A stretch of DNA of 11,482 nt from DASUMF01 sp040510575 (GTDB lineage Bacteria > Actinomycetota > Acidimicrobiia > IMCC26256 > DASPTH01). Within the stretch, counting starts at the first letter, position 1, and each line of letters begins with the position of its first letter. The stretch covers positions 1-11,482 of the forward strand of contig JBEVIU010000128.1 of the NCBI GenBank assembly GCA_040510575.1. Direction: 5' to 3'. Made by a program: the position numbers and the translations under genes. Shown in pieces: positions 6,922 through 11,482 of this stretch. A model generated the notes under the pieces. That model saw nothing but the letters and a program-made list of their open reading frames with translations. It was not told the DNA's origin and ran no database searches.

Positions 6922-7740
6922 TTAGTCGGGGGTGCCCGCAGGGCCGGGCGACATGTCGGACGACATGCCGGGCGACATGCCACTCGGCGTCTCACGTTCG
7001 GGTCGGGGCTGCGGGCCGGCCGACTCGTAGAGCGAACGCACCTCGGCGGGCCGCAGCGCGCGCCACGCGCCCGGCTGCAACCGGTCGTCGCGCACCGGTC
7101 CGATGCGCGTCCGCACCAGGCGAACCACCGGGTATCCGACCGCCTCGCACATGCGACGGACCTGTCGGTTGCGCCCTTCGTGCAGACCGAGCTCGAGTGC
7201 GGCGTTGCCGCGGTGTCGTTGCACGAGCCGCACGGTCGCGGGGGCGGTGGGGCCGTCGTCGAGCACGACGCCGTCGCGCAACGCAGCGAGCGCGCTCGCG
7301 CTGGGGACGCCTTGCACTTCGGCGAGATAGGTCTTCACCACGCCGAAGCTCGGATGGGTGAGCAACTGCGTGAGCTCTCCGTCGTTGGTGAGCAGCAGGA
7401 GGCCCTCCGTGTCGGTGTCGAGGCGGCCCACCGGAAAGACGCGCGGCTCCGACGGCACCATGTCGACCACGGTGGGCCGGCCCTGCGGGTCGCTCGCCGT
7501 CGACACGTGCCCGATCGGCTTGTTGACGAGGAAGTACACGAGGTCGGTGCGCACCACGACCGCGACGCCGTCGAGCTCGATGCGCTGCGTGGTGGGGTCG
7601 GCGCGCCGACCGAGCCGCGCGACCTCGCCGTCGACCGTGACGCGACCGTCGGCGATCAGCTCCTCGCAGGCGCGGCGGGAACCGAGGCCGGCGCGAGCGA
7701 GGAGCTTCTGCAGCCGCTCCGGCGGAGCCGGATCGGCCAC
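6922..7740 (-). CDS. rluB: 23S rRNA pseudouridine synthase, RluB/RsuA family
   Basis: The protein isomerises a uridine of ribosomal RNA; by neighbourhood and motif it is most like RluB, which acts on 23S rRNA. The 272-residue protein has an S4 RNA-binding domain at about 7-54 (ERLQKLLARAGLGSRR), then NKPIG at 73-77. The catalytic motif is GRLDTDTEGLLLLTND at 105-120 with Asp108, and EGRNRQVRRMCEAVG spans 188-202. The start is GTG 7740, one base after the scpB stop; sequence upstream in this frame is shadow of scpB. Residues about 242-272 are a low-complexity Pro/Ser/Met/Asp tail with three MS-type repeats, outside the catalytic domain. Location directly after scpAB is the classic actinobacterial and firmicute arrangement. 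RsuA-like 16S specificity is the main alternative. Confidence 0.93.
   Translation of the reverse strand: MADPAPPERLQKLLARAGLGSRRACEELIADGRVTVDGEVARLGRRADPTTQRIELDGVAVVVRTDLVYFLVNKPIGHVSTASDPQGRPTVVDMVPSEPRVFPVGRLDTDTEGLLLLTNDGELTQLLTHPSFGVVKTYLAEVQGVPSASALAALRDGVVLDDGPTAPATVRLVQRHRGNAALELGLHEGRNRQVRRMCEAVGYPVVRLVRTRIGPVRDDRLQPGAWRALRPAEVRSLYESAGPQPRPERETPSGMSPGMSSDMSPGPAGTPD
6949..6984 (-). repeat. 12-bp imperfect tandem repeat, 3 copies
   Basis: Three adjacent 12-bp plus-strand units begin with cgacatg at 6949, 6961 and 6973. They encode the repeated Met-Ser-rich tail (MSPGMSSDMSPG) of the pseudouridine synthase and lie close to its stop codon. Confidence 0.8.
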
Positions 7741-7741
7741 G

Positions 7742-8359
7742 TCACTCGGCCAGCGCGTCAGGAATTTGGGCGTCGGCGGTCGCGGCTGCAGGCGTGTCGT
7801 CGATGCGCAGGCCGCGCTCGAGCGCTTCCACGACCGAGGCGTCGGGCACGAAGTCGCCGAGCGCAGGGAGGTCGTGGAGCGAATGCAGCCCGAGGCGCTC
7901 CAAGAAGCTGATCGTGGTGCCGTAGAGCACCGCTTGGCCCGGCCCGGGATCACGACCGACCTCTTCGACGTAGCCCCGTTGCAGCAGCGTGGTCATCGTG
8001 GCTTCCACGTTGACGCCGCGGATCGCGGAGATCTGCCCGCGGGAGATGGGCTGCTTGTACGCGACGATGGCGAGGGTCTCGAGCGCCGGTACCGACAAGC
8101 GCGAGTGCTGGCCCTCGAGCACGTATCGCTCGACGTACGGCGCGAGGTCTGGGTGGGTCTGGAACCGGTACCCGCCGGCGACGCGGGCCAACTCGAATCC
8201 CCGTCGTTCCTCGTGACAGTCGGCTGCGAGCTGCGCGCACACGTCTTCGATCGTGGTGACCGGCAGCTCCAGGAGCTCGGCGAGCAGGCGGGGCTCGACC
8301 GGCTCGGTCGCCGCCATCAGCACCGCTTCGATGGCCCGGCGCGTGTCGTCGTCGCTCAC
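7742..8359 (-). CDS. scpB: Segregation and condensation protein B
   Basis: ScpB is the winged-helix kleisin-associated subunit of the SMC-ScpAB condensin complex, which organises and segregates the chromosome. The 205-residue protein shows the family core LSVPALETLAIVAYKQPISR at 88-107, then IRGVNVEATM (113-122), RGYVEEVGR (128-136) and LYGTTISFLERLGL (145-158), ending in LHDLP. Both winged-helix regions are complete, and only the last 20 residues are low complexity. The start is GTG 8359, overlapping the scpA stop (GTGA). A clear Shine-Dalgarno, AAGGAA, sits at 8367-8372 on the minus strand with a 7-base spacer, so this start is well supported over the ATG near 8419. Confidence 0.95.
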   Translation of the reverse strand: MSDDDTRRAIEAVLMAATEPVEPRLLAELLELPVTTIEDVCAQLAADCHEERRGFELARVAGGYRFQTHPDLAPYVERYVLEGQHSRLSVPALETLAIVAYKQPISRGQISAIRGVNVEATMTTLLQRGYVEEVGRDPGPGQAVLYGTTISFLERLGLHSLHDLPALGDFVPDASVVEALERGLRIDDTPAAATADAQIPDALAE

Positions 8360-9204
8360 GAATGGATTCCTTCCGAGTCCCGTGCCGCATCCCGAGCGGG
8401 CGCGGGCGTGTCGTCCCACTCGTCGAGGTCGTAGGCGCCGAGCTCCGCGGCGGCCTCGTCGGGCTGGAGCCGACGGATCACGAGATCGCCGAAGTTGTTG
8501 AACTGCACGAGGTCGACCATGCCCTGCTTGTAGAGCTCGAGGATCGCAAGGAAGCGGACCACGAGCTCGAGCCGGTGCGGGACGCCGGCGACCAGGGCCC
8601 GGAAGCTCATGGGCTCCGACGCCGGGAGGAGGCGCAGGACGGTGTCGACCGCGTCGCGCACGCTCGCACGCACGGGCGCCACGTGATCGACGTCGACGAC
8701 CGGCTCCGGTTTGGCTGCGAGCAACCGCAGTGCGGCGCTGCGCAGCGCCTCGGGACGGACCGACTCCAGCGGATCCGGCGCCAACGAACGGAACGGCTCT
8801 TCAGGGCCGAGGCTGCGAGCGACGCTCTGGTCGGCACGGCGGATCATCGCGTCGAGCGTGCCGGCCGCGTCCTTGAACGTCTTGCACTCGAGCAGGCGGG
8901 CGAGCAGGAGGTCGCGCTCCTCGAAGCGGAGCAGCTCCTCGTCGAGCTCGACGTCATCGAGGCCGGGCAGGAGCCGTCGCGCCTTGAGCTCGACCAAGGT
9001 GGCCGCGATGAGCAGGAACTCGGTGGCCGTCTCGAGATCGAGCGCCCCGACGGAATCGACCTGCAGCCGCTCGAGCTCCGCGAGGTAGGCATCGACGATC
9101 GACGCCAACGACACCTCCCACAGCTCCACCTCTTGACGCAGGATGAGGTGCAACAGGAGGTCGAACGGTCCCTCGAACACAGGGGTGCTGACCTCGTACG
9201 GCAT
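8356..9204 (-). CDS. scpA: Segregation and condensation protein A (kleisin)
   Basis: ScpA is the kleisin that bridges SMC heads and binds ScpB. The 282-residue protein begins with the family hallmark FEGPFDLLLHLI at 10-21. EFLLIAATLVELKARRLLP at 62-80 follows, then a variable acidic/linker middle (about 81-195). The C-terminal winged helix that contacts the SMC head is RFLAILELYKQGMVDLVQ at 217-234, ending near LVIRRL. The start ATG 9204 puts the conserved segment ten residues in, as is usual; an in-frame ATG at 9246 would add 14 Arg/Pro-rich residues and is less likely. No Shine-Dalgarno is seen. It is the first gene of the eleven-gene minus-strand unit and faces trpS across 148 bp. Confidence 0.95.
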   Translation of the reverse strand: MPYEVSTPVFEGPFDLLLHLILRQEVELWEVSLASIVDAYLAELERLQVDSVGALDLETATEFLLIAATLVELKARRLLPGLDDVELDEELLRFEERDLLLARLLECKTFKDAAGTLDAMIRRADQSVARSLGPEEPFRSLAPDPLESVRPEALRSAALRLLAAKPEPVVDVDHVAPVRASVRDAVDTVLRLLPASEPMSFRALVAGVPHRLELVVRFLAILELYKQGMVDLVQFNNFGDLVIRRLQPDEAAAELGAYDLDEWDDTPAPARDAARDSEGIHS

Positions 9205-9311
9205 CGGTTGCGAGCGTACCGGAGCGTCCCCACGGCGACGTGGCATCCAGGCCGTCAATGACCGCGCCCGGGACCGCACCCGCCCGGTAGTGTCCCGATT
9301 TCCACCACTTC

Positions 9312-9330
9312 CTCGAGCTCCCCCCTCGAG
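9312..9330 (+). promoter_or_regulatory. Short hairpin in the trpS leader
   Basis: Two CTCGAG copies (9312-9317 and 9325-9330) can pair as a 6-bp stem around a C-rich 7-base loop. Part of the stem-loop, GCTCC at 9317-9321, is also complementary to GGAGC at 9343-9347, which contains the trpS Shine-Dalgarno. The two pairings are mutually exclusive at one base. Any regulatory role is inference. Confidence 0.35.
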
Positions 9331-9341
9331 CAGACGGCGAC

Positions 9342-9346
9342 AGGAG
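9342..9346 (+). promoter_or_regulatory. Ribosome binding site of trpS
   Basis: AGGAG lies six bases before GTG 9353. This is the strongest Shine-Dalgarno in the window and decides the trpS start in favour of this GTG over in-frame upstream positions. Confidence 0.85.
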
Positions 9347-9352
9347 CCGCAC

Positions 9353-10384
9353 GTGGCGCGCGTGCTGTCGGGCATCAAGCCCACCGGCGAGATCCATCTC
9401 GGCAACTACCTCGGGGCCGTGCGCCACTGGGTGGCGGCCCAGGACGGCGCGGCCACGCCCGACGACGCCCTCTACTGCGTCGTCGACCTCCACGCGCTCA
9501 CGGTGCCGTGGGAGTCGAAGGCGTTCGCCGACATCACCCGCCGCACCGCGATGGTGCTGCTCGCGTCAGGCCTCGACCCTGCCCGGTGCACGCTCTTCGT
9601 GCAGAGCCACGTGCCCGAGCACACCGAGCTCACCTGGCTGTTGAACTGCGTCGCCACCGTCGGCGAGCTGCGGCGCATGACGCAGTTCAAGGACCGATCG
9701 GCACGTGGCGGCACGGCGGGGCAGGAGTCGCTGAGCGCCGGGTTCTTCGACTACCCGGTGCTGATGGCGGCCGACGTGCTCGTCTACGACACCAACCTCG
9801 TGCCGGTCGGCGACGACCAGCGCCAGCACCTGGAGCTCGCTCGCGACATCGCGATCCGCTTCAACCACCGGTTCGGCGACACGTTCGTGGTCCCCGAGGC
9901 AACCGTGCCTCCCGTCGGCGCGCGCATCATGGACCTCCAACGGCCCGACGCGAAGATGTCGAAGTCCGATGACTCGCCACAGGGAACACTCCCGATCCTG
10001 GACCCACCCGCCGCGCTGAGCAAGCGCATCAAGTCGGCCGTGACGGACTCCGACGGCACCGTGCGGTTCGACCCGACGGCCAAGCCCGGCGTGTCGAATC
10101 TCCTCTCGATCCTCGCCGCGGTCACCGACGCGCCGATCACCGCCGTCGAGGGCGAGTACGCCGGGTCGGGCTACGGCGCGTTGAAGTCGGCCGTCGCCGA
10201 TGCGGTCGTCGAGCTCGTGACCCCGATCCAGGCCCGCTACGCCGAGCTGGCGGCCGACCCGGCCGAGGTCGACCGGATCCTCGCGGCCGGCGCGGAGCGA
10301 GCCGAGGTGATCGCCCGCCCCGTGATCGCTCGGGCACGCTCCGCCGCGGGATTGCTCCCCCGCGCCGGGCACGCCGTCCGATGA
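9353..10384 (+). CDS. trpS: Tryptophanyl-tRNA synthetase
   Basis: The class I synthetase charges tRNA-Trp. The 343-residue length matches bacterial TrpRS. The N-terminus has SGIKPTGEIHLGNYLGA at 6-22, containing the HIGH-equivalent HLGN. VGELRRMTQFKD (103-114) is next, then the tryptophan-site block MAADVLVYDTNLVPVGDDQ (138-156) with Asp141, and KMSKS at 201-205. The start GTG 9353 has a good Shine-Dalgarno six bases upstream and gives the family N-terminus exactly; sequence upstream in frame (to 9143) is antisense shadow of scpA. The stop overlaps the ATG of the next gene. It stands divergent from scpA. A leader hairpin near the ribosome binding site is noted separately; no T-box is visible. 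Confidence 0.97.
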   Translation: MARVLSGIKPTGEIHLGNYLGAVRHWVAAQDGAATPDDALYCVVDLHALTVPWESKAFADITRRTAMVLLASGLDPARCTLFVQSHVPEHTELTWLLNCVATVGELRRMTQFKDRSARGGTAGQESLSAGFFDYPVLMAADVLVYDTNLVPVGDDQRQHLELARDIAIRFNHRFGDTFVVPEATVPPVGARIMDLQRPDAKMSKSDDSPQGTLPILDPPAALSKRIKSAVTDSDGTVRFDPTAKPGVSNLLSILAAVTDAPITAVEGEYAGSGYGALKSAVADAVVELVTPIQARYAELAADPAEVDRILAAGAERAEVIARPVIARARSAAGLLPRAGHAVR

Positions 10385-11085
10385 GCGACGAGCTCGCCGG
10401 CGACGAGCCCGCGGGTGACGAGCCCGCGCGAACGCCCCCGCCCGTCGAGCGTGGAGAACGCCGCTACATCCGACACTCCCCCGGGCTCGAGTTCGACCGC
10501 GTCGCGTTCTTCAGCGACGCGGTGTTCGCCATCGCGATGACGCTGCTCGTCGTCGGGGTGGGCGTCCCCCACGTGTCGGACTCCGGCTTGAGCAAGGCGC
10601 TCAGCGGCAAGCGCCCCGAGATCACGGCCTTCTTCATCAGCTTCATCGTGATCGGCAACTACTGGCTCTCGCACCACCGCTTCTTCGCGCATCTCACGTC
10701 GGTGACCCCGCGCCTGATGTTGTGGAACCTCGTGTACCTCGCGGTGATCGCGTTCACGCCGTACCCGGTCGCGCTCACCGGCATCTACGAGGATCAGCCC
10801 ATCTCGGTTGTGATGTTCGCGGTCGCCCTCGGCATCGCGAGCGGTCTCGAAGCGGTCATGTTCTTCGTCGCGCACCTCGACCACCTCTTCGAACAGGACC
10901 TGCCGCTCGACATGGTGCGCTGGTCGATCACCGCCGCGATGATCCCCGTCGCCGTGTTCTTCCTGTCGATCCCGATCGCGTTCTTCGACACCGGGCTCGC
11001 CCTGCTCTCCTGGATACTGATCTTCCCGCTCGAGGCGCTCCTCGACCGCAAGCTCAAACCCGAAGACGCCGACGAGCTGCTCTGA
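10381..11085 (+). CDS. TMEM175/DUF1211-family potassium channel-like membrane protein
   Basis: The protein has 234 residues and about six hydrophobic segments (approximately 42-62, 80-101, 112-134, 140-165, 181-202 and 204-220). The first contains the RxxxFSD signature (Arg40, F44-S45-D46) that defines the TMEM175 (DUF1211) family. NYWLSHHRFF at 93-102 is the second family signature (WxxHHR). Characterised bacterial members are tetrameric potassium channels without the TVGYG filter; conduction is known for the family, not shown here. The first 35 residues are acidic/proline-rich and contain three copies of a 15-bp unit. The ATG overlaps the trpS stop, so the two are probably co-transcribed and translationally coupled. 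The gene ends 48 bp before the convergent HD-protein stop. Confidence 0.88.
   Translation: MSDELAGDEPAGDEPARTPPPVERGERRYIRHSPGLEFDRVAFFSDAVFAIAMTLLVVGVGVPHVSDSGLSKALSGKRPEITAFFISFIVIGNYWLSHHRFFAHLTSVTPRLMLWNLVYLAVIAFTPYPVALTGIYEDQPISVVMFAVALGIASGLEAVMFFVAHLDHLFEQDLPLDMVRWSITAAMIPVAVFFLSIPIAFFDTGLALLSWILIFPLEALLDRKLKPEDADELL
10387..10431 (+). repeat. 15-bp imperfect tandem repeat, 3 copies
   Basis: Units at 10387-10401, 10402-10416 and 10417-10431 each begin gacgagc. They encode DELAG, DEPAG and DEPAR at the extreme N-terminus of the TMEM175-like protein, before its first membrane segment. Confidence 0.85.
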
Positions 11086-11112
11086 CGACGCCGGACGCGC
11101 CGGTCAGTCGTC
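11084..11112. terminator. Possible bidirectional hairpin between convergent genes
   Basis: GACGAC at 11084-11089 can pair with GTCGTC at 11107-11112, and an inner CCGG/CCGG pair closes a five-base loop, with small internal bulges. It starts at the TMEM175 stop codon and faces the HD-gene end. There is no T-tract, so it is at best a weak or Rho-assisted terminator. Confidence 0.3.
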
Positions 11113-11143
11113 GCCGAATCAGTCGTCGCCGAATCAGTCGTCG
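11104..11143. repeat. 15-bp tandem repeat, 2.7 copies, carrying the HD-gene stop codons
   Basis: The plus-strand unit tcagtcgtcgccgaa occurs at 11104-11118 (first 15 bases) and 11119-11133 perfectly, then tcagtcgtcg at 11134-11143. Each unit contains TCA, which reads TGA on the minus strand in the same frame, so the HD gene has three consecutive in-frame stops. Confidence 0.95.
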
Positions 11144-11482
11144 TCGGCGGCGACCAGCGCGAGCACGACCGGCTCCGGGATCCCGGTGGTGGCCCAGTGG
11201 TCGGGGTCGTGGTGCGCCGCTGCCCAGGCGGCCGCTTCCTCGGGCCCACCAGCGAGGCGGATGCGGTCGGCGCCGAGGGCCGGGTGTCGCAGGTAGAGGC
11301 CGACCCGACGGGTGAACCCACTCCGCTCGGACCACGCCTCGGCCATGTCGCGACCGGCGACCGCACCCGAGACCGTGGCCACCACACGGCCGTACACGCC
11401 GAGGCGCGCGTCGAGCTTGCCGATGTCGTGCAGCAGCGCGGCGGCGAGCCAGCGCCGGTCGTCGGCGAACTCCGTGCCCGCG
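11134..11482 (-). CDS. HD-domain protein (putative metal-dependent phosphohydrolase), C-terminal part, 5' end off window
   Basis: The minus-strand frame is open from the right edge to TGA at 11134-11136, giving 115 visible residues. Near its visible start is LLHDIGKLDARLG (16-28), the HD-superfamily core with the His-Asp metal pair. Further on are GLYLRHPALGADRI and AAAHHDPDHW, another His-containing segment in the usual spacing, and an acidic end (AADDD). The GTG at 11397 would cut off the HD motif and is not a credible start; the real start lies beyond the window. HD proteins hydrolyse nucleotides or cyclic dinucleotides, but the substrate here cannot be told. The gene is convergent with the TMEM175-like gene. 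Confidence 0.8.
   Translation of the reverse strand, partial: AGTEFADDRRWLAAALLHDIGKLDARLGVYGRVVATVSGAVAGRDMAEAWSERSGFTRRVGLYLRHPALGADRIRLAGGPEEAAAWAAAHHDPDHWATTGIPEPVVLALVAADDD

Larger units (their letters stand above)
9205..9352. promoter_or_regulatory. Divergent intergenic region between scpA and trpS
   Basis: This 148-bp stretch is the only sizeable non-coding DNA in the window and must drive both the long minus-strand unit and the trpS pair. For trpS, TAGTGT at 9288-9293 resembles an actinobacterial -10 (TANNNT), giving a leader of roughly 50 nt; no convincing -35 precedes it. For scpA, TACGCT on the minus strand (9213-9218) ends eight bases before the ATG, which would make a leaderless transcript; again no -35 is seen. 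Both promoter calls are weak guesses from consensus only. Confidence 0.45.

Noticed and set aside
5465..6925. A 486-codon open frame on the plus strand
   Set aside because: Antisense to tyrA and aroH. It is rich in His, Arg, Asp and Gly in a pattern typical of reversed GC-rich codons.
8362..9261. A 299-codon plus-strand frame reaching into the scpA-trpS gap
   Set aside because: It is the antisense shadow of scpA (charged, Glu/Leu/Arg-rich), with no family resemblance.
9143..9352. An N-terminal extension of TrpRS
   Set aside because: It would run antisense through scpA, and it ignores the strong AGGAG before GTG 9353, where the family N-terminus begins.
9205..9352. A T-box leader before trpS
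   Set aside because: The region is too short and shared with a divergent promoter, and I see no T-box consensus or antiterminator-like structure.
11104..11143. CRISPR-like repeats
   Set aside because: The units are directly adjacent with no spacers, only 15 bp, and coincide with the end of a coding frame.

Overview
The window is GC-rich throughout and densely coded. Its gene complement points to a high-GC actinobacterium: DUF2510 and DUF4190 domains, GTG starts, and many ATGA/GTGA stop-start overlaps. A class such as Acidimicrobiia is my best guess, partly from the look of the HD-domain protein at the right edge, but no phylogenetic marker in the window settles it. I see no insertion sequence, CRISPR array, tRNA or rRNA, so this reads as a core chromosomal housekeeping region.

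Layout, left to right. Positions 1-527 (+) hold the C-terminal part of ispH, which runs off the left edge. Positions 508-9204 (-) hold eleven head-to-tail genes. In transcription order, from right to left, they are scpA, scpB, an RluB-type pseudouridine synthase, aroH-type chorismate mutase, tyrA (with ACT domain), aroA, cmk, plsC, an SDR oxidoreductase, a small DUF4190 membrane protein, and a DUF2510-CPBP membrane protease-like protein. Six of the ten junctions are 4-nt stop-start overlaps and the other four gaps are 1-11 nt, so this is very likely one long transcription unit. Positions 9205-9352 form the only sizeable non-coding stretch, a 148-bp divergent promoter region. Positions 9353-11085 (+) hold trpS followed by a TMEM175/DUF1211-type channel gene, joined by an ATGA overlap. 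Positions 11134-11482 (-) hold the C-terminal part of an HD-domain protein that runs off the right edge.

Functionally the long unit joins three jobs. ScpA and ScpB are SMC-condensin subunits for chromosome segregation. AroA, AroH and TyrA cover the shikimate-to-tyrosine route (EPSP synthase, chorismate to prephenate, prephenate to 4-hydroxyphenylpyruvate); chorismate synthase is not in view. CMP kinase and 1-acylglycerol-3-phosphate acyltransferase serve nucleotide and phospholipid synthesis. The three distal genes (SDR, DUF4190, CPBP) are less conserved in type and two are membrane proteins.

No clearly new system is present. The most interesting structure is a set of short in-frame tandem duplications (15-bp units in four cases, 12-bp in one), each lying at the very start or end of a gene. 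One of them produces three in-frame stop codons at the end of the HD gene. A small hairpin in the trpS leader could compete with a pairing that masks the trpS ribosome binding site.
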